DNA from: Methanofollis aquaemaris
Lineage (GTDB): Archaea; Halobacteriota; Methanomicrobia; Methanomicrobiales; Methanofollaceae
Direction of reading: 5' to 3'
NCBI RefSeq assembly: GCF_017357525.1
Contig: NZ_CP036172.1
Span: 62,001-126,000, forward strand
Length of the DNA stretch: 64,000 nt
Position 1 is the stretch's first letter. Every line of letters begins with the position of its first letter. Made by a program: the position numbers and the translations under genes. This document shows positions 16,424 to 25,279 of the stretch, one piece after another. The notes beneath the pieces were generated by a model that saw only the letters and a list, made by a program, of their open reading frames with translations, did no database searches and was not told the origin of the DNA.

Positions 16424-16891
16424 ATGAACTCCGTAAAAAAATTGAATGAAGAGGCCGTGTCGCCGGTCATCGGCGTAATCCTGATGGTTGCGATCACGGT
16501 GATCCTCGCGGCGACGATCGCGATGTTCGCCTTCAACTCGACTGACAGTATTAAAGAGCAGAAAGTGGTGGCCCTCAAGGCATCGGCCCAGGACGACACC
16601 GTGGTGGTGAACCTGAACGGGGGTGCCAGCGTTGCTGAACTGAAGTCGTTGAAGTTTATGTGGGGCAGTAACGGTGCGACGATAACTGATGCTGCCGATT
16701 TCCAAGTGAATGGTGTCAATGCTGTCTGGGATACTGACGGCACTACAACCATTGATGGTCTTTATACTAAGAGTGGTGGCTTCACAACAGGTGATTGCTT
16801 CACGCTGAAAAAAGAGAGCGGAAACCTTAAGGTCATTGGCATCTTCGCCGATGGCACCGAGCAGGTGTTCATCGACAAGACCTACGCCTGA
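16424..16891 (+). CDS. Type IV pilin-like protein (archaeal class III signal peptide)
   Basis: 155 residues. A short charged N-terminus (MNSVKKLNEE) precedes AVSPVIGVILMVAITVILAA, the hallmark of archaeal pilins processed by a prepilin peptidase just before the hydrophobic stretch. The remainder is a beta-rich, Ser/Thr/Gly-rich globular domain with no membrane segment. It probably forms an adhesion pilus or related surface filament. A strong TATA box lies upstream. A DUF5658 membrane protein gene follows after 30 bp. Confidence 0.93.
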   Translation: MNSVKKLNEEAVSPVIGVILMVAITVILAATIAMFAFNSTDSIKEQKVVALKASAQDDTVVVNLNGGASVAELKSLKFMWGSNGATITDAADFQVNGVNAVWDTDGTTTIDGLYTKSGGFTTGDCFTLKKESGNLKVIGIFADGTEQVFIDKTYA

Positions 16892-16921
16892 ACTCCCTGA
16901 CTCCGGAGGAGAAGAGAGCCC

Positions 16922-17368
16922 ATGCCACCCGCTGACCCGTGTGCACGATCCGACGGGGGCGTCCGCAGCGTCGGAGGCCGGGAGAACACCCGCCGCATCG
17001 TTGCACGGCACCGGGAGGGAGGGCTCTCCCTGCTCGCGGGACTTTTTCCGCGCCCGTTCACCCTGACCGAGAAAATTCTTCTTTTCTGCCTGATCGGCCT
17101 CCTCGTCTGCGACGTGGCGACGACCACCTACGCGGTGGGGATGGGGATCGGGTACGAGGGCAACCCGGTGATGACGGGCGTGACCGGGTGCCCTCCGTTG
17201 CATCTGCTGCTCAAACTCGCATACGCCGGGGTCGTGGTCGGACTGGGGGGAGTGGCCGACCGGTATGTGCCGGGCGCAGGGGTGTACTGCATCGGTGCGG
17301 CGTGTGCCTTCTACGTCCTGCCGCTCGTCAACAACTTCTGGGTCATCGCAACTTGCTCGCCGGTCTGA
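16922..17368 (+). CDS. DUF5658-type small membrane protein
   Basis: 148 residues. A hydrophilic N-terminus (about 45 residues) is followed by three hydrophobic helices: ILLFCLIGLLVCDVATTTYA, LLLKLAYAGVVVGLGGVADR and AGVYCIGAACAFYVLPLVNN. The D-x-x-x-T-x-x ... GYEGNPVM spacing is typical of DUF5658, a family of unknown function. It lies 30 bp after the pilin gene, so co-transcription is likely. The first 45 residues look like low-complexity sequence and the true start may be further in. Confidence 0.75.
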   Translation: MPPADPCARSDGGVRSVGGRENTRRIVARHREGGLSLLAGLFPRPFTLTEKILLFCLIGLLVCDVATTTYAVGMGIGYEGNPVMTGVTGCPPLHLLLKLAYAGVVVGLGGVADRYVPGAGVYCIGAACAFYVLPLVNNFWVIATCSPV

Positions 17369-18232
17369 ACGCGGGGCCGGGGATTTTCATATTCTCAAAG
17401 GTATATCGGCAGATTTATATGTTGACGATGGATAATTTACTGTTGTCTGCCCCTCACAAATAGTTTCATCGGTTCAACCTTCACCCTGGGTGGGATCAAC
17501 TCACCGCCGGGCCCTGGGGGGCAGCGATGTTCATTTCTCACCTCCTTTTTTCTTTTTAGATTTTGACGCGGCGAAGTGAGGGCGCCGTCCGGGCGGCATA
17601 TATATCTGCTCCCCCCGCCCGGAGGACCGATGAAGGGGTGGCGCCGTTCCCCTCCGGGGGCGGGTCGGTGGCGGGCGAAATACGGCCATATCGGGTCCGG
17701 TTTTGCGATCAGAGCCTCTTATCCGGGGCTGGAATGCTGAGATCCGGGAAACGACGAGAAATGGAGCGGACCGTCGAACGCACGGCATATCATGAAAGAA
17801 TGCGGCCCTTTGCCGGCCCGTATGATTGCGGGGCATACGATGGGTTCCCCCCGTCGCAGGACGTCGATTCTGGACCGGGGAGAAACGCAGGAAATCGGCG
17901 CGATTCCCGGCCGTTCACCGCTCCCTCATCGCCACCCGAGGTATGATGACGAGGTGACCCCCTCCCCCCCGGGGGCGGGTCGGCACCAGGTGAAATGCGG
18001 CCATAATGGGCCGGGTTTTGCGATCGAGGCCCCTGATCCGGGGACGGAATGGCGAGATCCCGGAAACGGCGAGAAATGAAGCGGCCCGTCGAACGCAGAC
18101 CATATCATGAAGCAACCCGGCCCATTTCAGGGCCGCATGAGCGGGAGACATAGAAAAACCCCCCGCCCCGCGGGACACCGGTTCTCGTCCGGGGAAAACT
18201 GATGGAAATCAGCGCGATTTTTTCCGGGCGCC
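17369..18232. other. Gene-free interval containing a 315-bp duplication
   Basis: After a T-rich stretch (17541-17565) comes a pair of diverged direct repeats. Short open frames exist but show no recognisable domain. The second copy runs into the 3' end of the CDP-alcohol transferase gene. Confidence 0.65.
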
Positions 18233-18240
18233 TCACCCCT
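17627..18240. repeat. Direct duplication with exact 315-bp period (two copies)
   Basis: Matched landmarks are gggggcgggtcgg at 17656/17971, gagatcc at 17739/18054, catatcatga at 17786/18101 and gaaatc at 17891/18206, all offset by exactly 315. By eye the copies agree at roughly three quarters of positions. A minus-strand open frame is kept in both (HDMPCVRRSAPFLVVSRISA versus HDMVCVRRAASFLAVSGISP), which could be chance or a small coding repeat. Confidence 0.8.
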
Positions 18241-18808
18241 CCCTCGTCACCTGCCAGACATGCCACATCCGCTGCACCGCCGTGAAGTTGGTGAGAACCG
18301 CGAGAACCCAGAGCGCCGGGACCAGGAACCCGGTGAGAAGACCGGCGATAAGGACGAGCACCCGTTCCAGCCTGGTGAAAAGCCCGACCCTGCACTCCGC
18401 GCCCAACCCCTCGGCCCGCGCACGAGTGTAACTCACCATCAGGGAACCCACCAGGGCCGCGAAGGTGAGCGCCTGGGCCGTCCGGTCGCCGGCAAAATAA
18501 AGAAAAAGCCCGCCGAAGAGGAACGCCTCGGCATATCGGTCCAGCACCGAATCGAAGAACGCCCCGAAACGACTCGCCTGCCCGTTTACCCTCGCCACCG
18601 CACCATCGAGAGCGTCGAAGAGACCACCGAAACCCAGCACCACCCCCGCGGCCACCAGACGCCCCGAGACGATGAGCACCGCGGCGACCGCGATGACGAG
18701 AAACCCCGCGACCGTCAGAACATTCGGAGTGACCCCGCTCCTCCCGACGACCGCAGCCACCCGCGAAAGAACCCCTTCAGTTCGTTCCCTCATCCACCCG
18801 TCTATCAT
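18233..18808 (-). CDS. CDP-alcohol phosphatidyltransferase (archaetidylinositol phosphate synthase-like)
   Basis: 191 residues, about six membrane helices. The signature D-x2-DG-x2-AR-x8-G-x3-D-x3-D is present: FDALDGAVARVNGQASRFG followed by AFFDSVLDRYAE. Length and motif context match archaeal enzymes that transfer a CDP-archaeol moiety to inositol 1-phosphate in membrane lipid synthesis; serine or glycerol phosphate acceptors cannot be excluded. An alternative ATG five codons in (18793) would trim MIDGW. Confidence 0.88.
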   Translation of the reverse strand: MIDGWMRERTEGVLSRVAAVVGRSGVTPNVLTVAGFLVIAVAAVLIVSGRLVAAGVVLGFGGLFDALDGAVARVNGQASRFGAFFDSVLDRYAEAFLFGGLFLYFAGDRTAQALTFAALVGSLMVSYTRARAEGLGAECRVGLFTRLERVLVLIAGLLTGFLVPALWVLAVLTNFTAVQRMWHVWQVTREG

Positions 18809-18929
18809 ACCGCCTCAGATCCATCTGATATCTGAACAGAACCGACATCAACCTTTCTTCGCAGATCCGTCCTGCTTATATATTCAGTGAATAATACAAG
18901 ATCTGCACATACGCACAGGGGGGAATTTC

Positions 18930-19172
18930 GTGAAACGTGTAGGCATCAGGCTGGAGAGCCTCGCAGCCATCATCAGAGACCTGGAAAACGACGAAGAACT
19001 CAGGGCCATCTTCGGCGACCCCGTCACCGGCCACCTCGCCATCGTCGCCGAATACGCCGACGGCGCCGTCGACCTCAGGATCGAAGAGATCAGAGACATA
19101 CCGCTCAACGACGACGAGACCACCAGATTCGTGGAGATCACCGACCGCATCGTGTACGCCAACATCCTCTGA
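18930..19172 (+). CDS. Small unknown protein (80 aa)
   Basis: Begins with GTG at 18930 (MKRVGIRLESLAAIIRDLEN). Acidic alpha/beta protein with no signal or metal motif; ends VEITDRIVYANIL. An AT-rich promoter-like region (cttatatattc) lies 40-50 nt upstream. The next gene starts 14 bp after its stop. Family not recognised. Confidence 0.65.
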   Translation: MKRVGIRLESLAAIIRDLENDEELRAIFGDPVTGHLAIVAEYADGAVDLRIEEIRDIPLNDDETTRFVEITDRIVYANIL

Positions 19173-19186
19173 GAACCGGTGAGACA

Positions 19187-19696
19187 ATGCGCCGCGCATC
19201 TCTCGGCCTCCTCCTCATCCCGCTCGTCGCCCTCGCCGCCGGGGCCGTCCTCGGGGAAGAGATCGAACTCACCGGCACCGCCCCGGCAGGAGAAACCATC
19301 TACCTCTTCTTCACCGGCCCAAACCTCCCTGCCGGAGGAGTCGACCTGGTCGACGCCGCCGCCGTCGAGACCGGCGACCCCGACACCTTCACCACCGTCA
19401 CCGTCGGCGACGACGGCGGATGGCGGTACCGCTGGAAGACCACCGGCCTCGGGATCGACCCCGGCACCTACACCATCTACGCCTCCGACCGACCGACCGC
19501 ACGAGACGACCTCCGGACAGACGATGCCGTCTACTCCACCCTCGCCGTCACCCTCCGACGCCCCGCACTCATCGTGGAGACCGGAGAAGAAGAGACACCC
19601 GAGACCGAAGAACAAGAGAGCCCCGCCACCCGCGCGGCCACCTCGGCCACCATCGCCGCGGCCGCCCTCGCCCTCCTCGTCAGGCGGCCCACCTGA
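19187..19696 (+). CDS. Secreted surface protein with C-terminal membrane anchor
   Basis: 169 residues. The signal peptide (RRASLGLLLIPLVALAAGAV) is followed by a beta domain containing GETIYLFFTGPNLPAGGVDL and GTYTIYASDR, a pattern shared with S-layer-associated proteins of Methanomicrobiales. A Glu/Thr-rich linker leads to a final hydrophobic helix (ATSATIAAAALALLVRR) with a basic end, so the protein is probably displayed on the cell surface. Its stop is immediately followed by the stop of the convergent gene. Confidence 0.78.
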   Translation: MRRASLGLLLIPLVALAAGAVLGEEIELTGTAPAGETIYLFFTGPNLPAGGVDLVDAAAVETGDPDTFTTVTVGDDGGWRYRWKTTGLGIDPGTYTIYASDRPTARDDLRTDDAVYSTLAVTLRRPALIVETGEEETPETEEQESPATRAATSATIAAAALALLVRRPT

Positions 19697-19888
19697 TCAA
19701 TCGTACTTCCCCTTCACCCCGGCCCACCCCGTATAGCCGCAGTAAATGCACCCCGTCCCATCGCACCGCTCGCAAAGCCGTGCAGGCTTCTTGACAAGCA
19801 CCTTCCCCGTCTTCTCGCAGTACATACAGCCCGCACCCTCGCAATGGTTGCAGACAACCTCCTCGAATTCAATCTCCATACCCTTCAT
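19697..19888 (-). CDS. Small DnaJ-type zinc-finger protein
   Basis: 63 residues with two CxxC-x-G/C-x-x-C type knots: CNHCEGAGCMYCEKTGK and CERCDGTGCIYCGYTG, like the cysteine-rich repeats of DnaJ. Eight cysteines could bind two zinc ions. It has no J-domain. Stand-alone proteins of this sort may act as chaperone accessories or metal-binding proteins; role unknown. An ATG three codons in (19879) is an alternative start. Convergent with the surface protein, with no gap. Confidence 0.78.
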   Translation of the reverse strand: MKGMEIEFEEVVCNHCEGAGCMYCEKTGKVLVKKPARLCERCDGTGCIYCGYTGWAGVKGKYD

Positions 19889-19966
19889 TTACCTCAGATG
19901 AGGCATTAACCCTTCGAAAAGAGGACATCCCGCAAGACTATATCAGATCGCCTCCCATCCTCTCGC

Positions 19967-20515
19967 ATGCGCGAACTCGGACGCCAGACCGTCCACCTCC
20001 TCTTCGGCATCGGCATCGCCTCAATCCTCCTCATCCCCGTGCCCGGACTTGCGCCGAAAATCTACGCCGCCCTCCTCATCGCCGGACTCATCATCAGCGA
20101 AGCGCTCCTCCGCGGACAATACGTCCCCCCCTTCACCGAGATCGTCGGAGCCTTCGAACGCAAAGAGACCTTCCCCGGCAAAGGCGCGGCGTACTTCGTG
20201 GCCGGCGCCCTCTTCTCCTCCATCTTCTTCACCCCCGACACCGCCTTCGTCGCCGTCCTCTCCCTCGCCGTCCTCGACTCCGCCGCCACCGTCGTCGGGA
20301 TCACCTGCGGCCGCCACACCCTCATCAACGGCCGAACCCTCGAAGGCTCGGCCGGAGGCTTCCTGACACTCGCCGCCGTCCTCCTCTTCATCCTCCCGCC
20401 GCTCCCCGCCCTCGTCGCCGCGGCCGCCGCCATGCTCGCCGAACTCCTCTCGCCGGTCGACGACAACCTCGTCATCCCCCCCGTCGTCGGGACCGTCCTC
20501 ACTCTCCTGCCCTGA
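19967..20515 (+). CDS. Polyprenol/dolichol kinase-like membrane protein
   Basis: 182 residues with about six membrane helices. The motif ERKETFPGKGAAYFVAGALF and the later LAVLDSAATVVGITCGRH ... LEGSAGGFLTLA match the SEC59/VTE5-type CTP-dependent polyprenol, dolichol or phytol kinases. In archaea such a kinase would phosphorylate dolichol or geranylgeraniol for glycan carriers or lipid salvage. The last 17 bp overlap the convergent sensor kinase gene. Confidence 0.82.
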   Translation: MRELGRQTVHLLFGIGIASILLIPVPGLAPKIYAALLIAGLIISEALLRGQYVPPFTEIVGAFERKETFPGKGAAYFVAGALFSSIFFTPDTAFVAVLSLAVLDSAATVVGITCGRHTLINGRTLEGSAGGFLTLAAVLLFILPPLPALVAAAAAMLAELLSPVDDNLVIPPVVGTVLTLLP

Positions 20516-23459
20516 TCCTGAACTCCCTCTCGGGCACCCCGATCTCGAACCGCGCCCCCTCCGCCTCGCGCCCGGTCTCGACGATCGTCATACCCGTGAT
20601 ATCCAGGATCTCCCTCACCAGAAAGAGCCCGTACCCCGTATTTTTCCCGAAACCCGCCTCGAAAATATGAGGCTTGTGCTCGACCGGCACCCCTATCCCG
20701 TCGTCCTCGATGATCAGCACCCCCCCCTCGCCGTTCTCCCTGAACGAGACCCTGACCTCCGAAACCCTGTTCCCGTGCCGCACCGAGTTTTCGAGCAGAT
20801 TAAAGATCGCCTTCTGGAACATCGGATCGGCATAGACCTCCAGCGGCCCGACGGCGACCGTGAGCGCGACCCCATTCAGGGCCAGGTCGTCCGCCGCCCC
20901 CCGCACCACCGTTTCCAGATCCTGCCACTCCGGAGCCTTCACCCCCATATGCTCGTAATCCCTCGTAAACGAGATCTGCCGTTTGATCTTCTCGGTCTGT
21001 TCCATACACGACTCGACGCGGCCGACGAGCGCCCGGTCGGCCAGGGCCGACTTTCTGATGAGATACAGATACCCCTGGAGCGCCACGATCTGGTTGACGA
21101 TATCGTGCCTGGTGATCCCGTTGAGGATATTCAGTTTCTTATTCGCCTTCTTCAGTTCCTCCTCATACCTGCGGACCTCGGTGATGTCCTGGTGAACCCC
21201 GGTTATCCTGAGCGGCATACCCCCGTCGCTCCTCTGCACCACCTTCCCCTGACTCCGGATCCATGCCCAGTGCTCGTCTTTTCGTCTCATCCTGAACTCT
21301 ACATGATAATACGGACTATCCCCTTCGAGATGCGTCTGCATGGCCTCATGTACCCGCGGATAATCCTCAGGGTGGATGAGACGCGACCACAGGAGGTCGC
21401 TCCTCTCCAGTTCGTCAGGATCATATCCGAGCATCTCCTCATAGATCCGGTTGAAGAGCAGTTCGCCGGTGGAAGGGTTCCAGTCCCACATACCCAGGTC
21501 GGCCCCCTTGATGACCAGGTTCATCATCTCCTCCTTCTCCTTCAGCGCCCGCACCGCCTCGTTGCGCTGGCTGACATCCCGGGATATCGCGGAGAACCCC
21601 ATAATGGATCCGTCTTCATCTCTGATCGGTGAGACCGTAATGGAGGCCTCGATCTCCGTCCCGTCCTTTCTCACCCGCACACTCTCATAATGACCGGTCG
21701 TCTCCCCTTTCTCGATCCGTCCGACAATCTCCTTGAACTCGCCCTTCCTCTTCCCATGAGCGAAAATTGATACATGGCGACCGATTGCTTCTTCCGGAGT
21801 ATAGCCAAAGATCGTCGTTGCCGCAGAGTTCCAGCTCGTGACGACACCCTCCAGATCGGTCCCGAAGATCGCGTCCTCCGACGACTCGACGATGGCCGCG
21901 AGCCTGAAACGATCGGCCTCGGCCTCTTTTTCCGCGGTCACGTCGCGGAAGACGAGCACCACCCCGATGATCCCGCCGTCCCGGTCCCGGATCGGTGCGG
22001 CACTATCCGCGATCAACCGTTCGCTCCCGTCCCTCGCGATGAGTGCGGTGTGGTTTGCCAGACCCACCACCCGCCCGGTCTCGATCACCCGTCTGACCGG
22101 GTTCTCCGTCGGTCGGCGACTCCTCTCATTGATGATGATAAAGACCTCGTCCAGGGGCCGCCCGAAGGCCTCCTCTTCCAACCACCCGGTCAGTTCCTCG
22201 GCCACCGTGTTGAGCATCACCACCCGCCCCTCCGCATCGGTCACGACCACCCCGTCGCCGATCGAACGGAGCGTGACATTCAGACGCTCCTCGCTCTCCC
22301 TGAGCGCCAAATCGGCCTGCTTCTGTCTGGTGACATCGCGCATGATGCTCTGGATGCCGTAGATCTCCCCGTCTTTGTCATAAACCGGGCCGCCGTTCAT
22401 CTCGATATCGATACAACCCCCGTCCTTTTGCATCACCTGGACCAGAAGCCCCTCGAAACACTCTCCTTTGACCGTCCTCCTGAAATGTTCCTGGATCCTC
22501 TCGATATCCGGGCCCCTCACAAATTCGGTATATGACCGTCCGAGCATCTCCTCAGGACGGTGACCGGAGAGCCTTTCCATCGACGGGGATGCGAAGATGA
22601 TCGTCCCGTCCGTTCCGCCCACCGTGACGCCGTCGTAGATCCCCTCGGCGATGATCTGGTACCTGAACTCCGCCTCCCTGAGAGCCTCCTGTGCCTTTTT
22701 TCTCTCGGAGATATCGACCGCAATCCCCTGGAGAGCGAAGAACTGATCGTCTCCGTCCCAGAGCGGCGTGAAGGTGAGAAGGGCCGGGAACGCCGCCCCC
22801 ATCTCTCCCCTCCTCAGTACCCTCACCTCACGGTTGATCACCGGTTTGCCGGTCCTGACCATCTCGACCCCCCAATCCCATGCCGCCTTCCGGTCGTCAG
22901 GGTGGAGGTAGAGGTTCCAGTTCTGACCGACCACCTCCGCGTCGGTCACCCCCAGCGCATCGAGGCCGCACCTGTTGAGATAGATGATCTTTCCCTCCCG
23001 GTCTGCCTTGAAGAGAATATTCGGGAGATTCTCCACCAGGTCGCGGTAATTTTTCTCAGACTCCCTGAACGCCCGCTCGGTCCTCCTCCTGTTCACCGCC
23101 TGCCTGACCTTGTGAGTCAGTTCGGTGAACTGGGCCACCGCGTCCCCGCCCTTCTGGAGATAAAAATCCGCGCCGCTGTTCAGCGCCTCGATCACCACCT
23201 CCTCCCGCCCCTTTCCGGTAAAGAGAATGAACGGCATCCCAGGACAGAACTCTCTGACCGCCTTGAGAAAGGCGATCCCGTTGGTCTGCGGCATCTCGTA
23301 GTCGGAGACGACGACATCGTACCTGAAGGACCTGAGAAGGTCCATCGCCTCCCCGGCCGACCCGGCCACATCGACACATATCTCTCCCTGATCCTCAAGG
23401 AATACCCTGCCCACCTGTAAAATTGCGGGCTCGTCGTCCACCAGCAGCAGTTGAATCAT
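20499..23459 (-). CDS. Large sensor histidine kinase: receiver plus multiple PAS domains
   Basis: 986 residues, cytoplasmic. Order: receiver domain (1-120; phospho-acceptor D53 in VVVSDYEMPQTNG), about five PAS/PAC units (150-760; each closing with ..DIS/DVT/DIT-type ends), then a H-box GITRHDIVNQIVAL with H785 and a HATPase_c domain (NLLENSVRHG; IIEDDGIGVP; GYGLFLVREIL). The N-terminal receiver with a C-terminal kinase is common in methanogens. No membrane segment, so it should sense an internal signal, for example redox state through PAS cofactors. No separate response regulator gene is adjacent. Confidence 0.93.
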   Translation of the reverse strand: MIQLLLVDDEPAILQVGRVFLEDQGEICVDVAGSAGEAMDLLRSFRYDVVVSDYEMPQTNGIAFLKAVREFCPGMPFILFTGKGREEVVIEALNSGADFYLQKGGDAVAQFTELTHKVRQAVNRRRTERAFRESEKNYRDLVENLPNILFKADREGKIIYLNRCGLDALGVTDAEVVGQNWNLYLHPDDRKAAWDWGVEMVRTGKPVINREVRVLRRGEMGAAFPALLTFTPLWDGDDQFFALQGIAVDISERKKAQEALREAEFRYQIIAEGIYDGVTVGGTDGTIIFASPSMERLSGHRPEEMLGRSYTEFVRGPDIERIQEHFRRTVKGECFEGLLVQVMQKDGGCIDIEMNGGPVYDKDGEIYGIQSIMRDVTRQKQADLALRESEERLNVTLRSIGDGVVVTDAEGRVVMLNTVAEELTGWLEEEAFGRPLDEVFIIINERSRRPTENPVRRVIETGRVVGLANHTALIARDGSERLIADSAAPIRDRDGGIIGVVLVFRDVTAEKEAEADRFRLAAIVESSEDAIFGTDLEGVVTSWNSAATTIFGYTPEEAIGRHVSIFAHGKRKGEFKEIVGRIEKGETTGHYESVRVRKDGTEIEASITVSPIRDEDGSIMGFSAISRDVSQRNEAVRALKEKEEMMNLVIKGADLGMWDWNPSTGELLFNRIYEEMLGYDPDELERSDLLWSRLIHPEDYPRVHEAMQTHLEGDSPYYHVEFRMRRKDEHWAWIRSQGKVVQRSDGGMPLRITGVHQDITEVRRYEEELKKANKKLNILNGITRHDIVNQIVALQGYLYLIRKSALADRALVGRVESCMEQTEKIKRQISFTRDYEHMGVKAPEWQDLETVVRGAADDLALNGVALTVAVGPLEVYADPMFQKAIFNLLENSVRHGNRVSEVRVSFRENGEGGVLIIEDDGIGVPVEHKPHIFEAGFGKNTGYGLFLVREILDITGMTIVETGREAEGARFEIGVPEREFRIRAGE

Positions 23460-23536
23460 ATCTCATCACCATCTCCCCCTGATTCAGATCGACCATTCAA
23501 CCTGCGATATATATTATTTATTCTATATGATGGTCG

Positions 23537-23549
23537 GGAGATGATCTCC
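23537..23549. promoter_or_regulatory. 13-bp palindrome in divergent promoter region
   Basis: ggagatgatctcc, with six-base arms around one base, lies between the kinase start (23459) and the HGSNAT-like gene (23642). It is next to AT-rich sequence (gatatatattatttattc) that may hold both promoters. Operator role is inferred from position. Confidence 0.35.
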
Positions 23550-23641
23550 TGACAAAGAAAAGGATAGAAGAGATTATCTGTCCCTTCAAGACTCCGGGAA
23601 AAGAGTCATCATTCTTCAGGGTACATACCTCCTCTCGAACT

Positions 23642-24430
23642 ATGCCGCTCCATGCCGGGATCCGCAACTTTGTGACAGGAGTCTTCTCCACCCATACCTC
23701 AGGTCGGCGCTTCCTGGAGATCGATCTCCTGCGCGGCGCGGCGATCCTGATGATGGTCCTCTACCACCTCCTCTTCGACCTCTCCTACTTCGGGATCGCA
23801 GACGTGGAGGTGCACACCGGGTTCTGGAAACTCTTCGCCATGGTGACCGCCTCGCTCTTCATCGCCCTCGCCGGACTCTCGCTTCCGATCAGTTATGCCC
23901 GCAGAAAAGACCGGCTCACCGGGCGTGCGCTCTGGGCCGACTACGCACGCCGCGGCGGGAAAATTTTCCTGTACGGCCTCCTCGTCACCCTCGCCACCTG
24001 GCTCTACCTCGGCGACGGCTTCGTGGTCTTCGGGATCCTCCACCTCATCGGCTTCGCCATCATCGTCGCCCCCTTCTTCCTCAGGCTCGGCCTCTGGAAC
24101 CTCCCCGTCGGCGCGGCGTTCATCCTCGCCGCCGTCCCGCTCAGCGGAGTCAACGGCCCGTACTGGCTCCTCTGGCTTGGCATCCACCCGACCGCCTTCT
24201 ACAGCGTCGACTATGTCCCGGTCATCCCCTGGCTCGGCGTGGCCCTCATCGGGATGGCGATCGGGTTCTGGCTCTACCCTGAAGGAGAGAGGCGTTTCAG
24301 GATCCCGGAGATGAACGGCCGGTGGGCCGCCGAACTCCTCGCTCTTTGTGGCAGGCACTCGCTCTTCATCTATCTCGTCCACCAACCCGTGATACTGGGG
24401 CTGCTGATGGGCCTCGGGCTTGTGGCGTGA
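23642..24430 (+). CDS. HGSNAT-like (DUF1624) membrane acyltransferase
   Basis: 262 residues with seven to eight membrane helices. The opening FLEIDLLRGAAILMMVLYHL is the family signature, with the Asp-Arg pair in the first helix and a His in the loop (MVLYHLLFDL). C-terminal LCGRHSLFIYLVHQPVILGL is typical of membrane acyltransferases of this clan. The family resembles heparan-alpha-glucosaminide N-acetyltransferase, which moves acetyl groups across a membrane. In methanogens the acceptor is unknown, perhaps a surface glycan. Confidence 0.88.
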   Translation: MPLHAGIRNFVTGVFSTHTSGRRFLEIDLLRGAAILMMVLYHLLFDLSYFGIADVEVHTGFWKLFAMVTASLFIALAGLSLPISYARRKDRLTGRALWADYARRGGKIFLYGLLVTLATWLYLGDGFVVFGILHLIGFAIIVAPFFLRLGLWNLPVGAAFILAAVPLSGVNGPYWLLWLGIHPTAFYSVDYVPVIPWLGVALIGMAIGFWLYPEGERRFRIPEMNGRWAAELLALCGRHSLFIYLVHQPVILGLLMGLGLVA

Positions 24431-24439
24431 CGGCGGCGG

Positions 24440-24655
24440 TCTGATCGACGTGCCTTCCACGCTCGCGCCGGAGGCGCTGCCCCCGGAACCTCGGGGATGA
24501 AGATAGGGATGGGAAGGCAAAATCAACAAACATGATGAGGGACTTACCGTCCCCCCGCAGAGATAGCCATCCAGAGGGTTTACCGTGAAAAACTTTTGAT
24601 GAGGTATGTCTGAGGCGTGCTTTCGCTTCATGAGCGATTCAACAGAGCCGAAAAA
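24440..24655 (-). repeat. Interspersed modular repeat, copy I
   Basis: Minus-strand core: gattcgagc-free variant cgctcatgaagcgaaagc ... cctcagacatacctcatc (24645-24597). After ggtaaaccctc and the ggggggacggtaagtccc spacer comes the third module, tgccttcc ... ggaaggca, with a G+C palindrome (ccggaggcgctgcccccgg). It lies downstream of the minus-strand gene at 24740, on the same strand. Confidence 0.7.
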
Positions 24656-24739
24656 ATGTACTCCCGTCCGGGTGAATGAGCAAACCAGGAATACTTCCGG
24701 GACGCACTCTTGGAAAAAAAGGGGGAGGGCTCTCCCCGC

Positions 24740-25156
24740 TCAGACGGACCCGAAGCAGGGGCCGCGTTGAGATCCGCACCTTTCAAAGCCCGCCGCAATC
24801 CCGCTCTCGTCGAGGGCGGTCTGCAGTGCGGTCCTGAACTCCTGCATCGTCTCGAATGCCGTCTCGCAGTCTCCGTTCTCGCGGGCCTGCTGTGCGACAT
24901 CGATGAGGGCCTTCAGTTCGGAGGTGTCGTACCCGCTCTCATCGAGGGCGGCGAGGGCCGGGGCCGCGGGGTATGCGCCGTGGTTGCCTGCACCGAACCC
25001 GTGCCCGCCGATCCTGTTCTCCTCGCATGCAACACCCGGCGCACCGCCCCGGGCATAGTGGCCGGAACCTCCGCCGAAGAATGCGCTCGCCGGCATGGCG
25101 AGGAACGCACAGACACAGCAGAGGCATATGATGCCGATGATACCGATCTTTCTCAT
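24740..25156 (-). CDS. Small secreted protein with signal peptide
   Basis: 138 residues. The signal peptide is KIGIIGIICLCCVCAFLAMP ending ASA, followed by a Gly-rich segment (FFGGGSGHYARGGAPG) with Cys and His. The C-terminal domain is helical (SELKALIDVAQQARENGDCE; FETMQEFRTALQTALDESGI). An SD-like ggaggaag precedes the ATG by a few bases. I do not recognise the family. The four or five cysteines outside the signal could bind metal or form disulfides. Confidence 0.7.
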   Translation of the reverse strand: MRKIGIIGIICLCCVCAFLAMPASAFFGGGSGHYARGGAPGVACEENRIGGHGFGAGNHGAYPAAPALAALDESGYDTSELKALIDVAQQARENGDCETAFETMQEFRTALQTALDESGIAAGFERCGSQRGPCFGSV

Positions 25157-25279
25157 CTTCTTCCTCCAGATATCGGTGCCGGAGAGGCACCCTGATCAAC
25201 ACTTGACAGGTGCGGATAAATATTCCCGAAATACCCGGAGTGCAACCGTTGAACCGATCGGTTCAACGATATGATTTGT

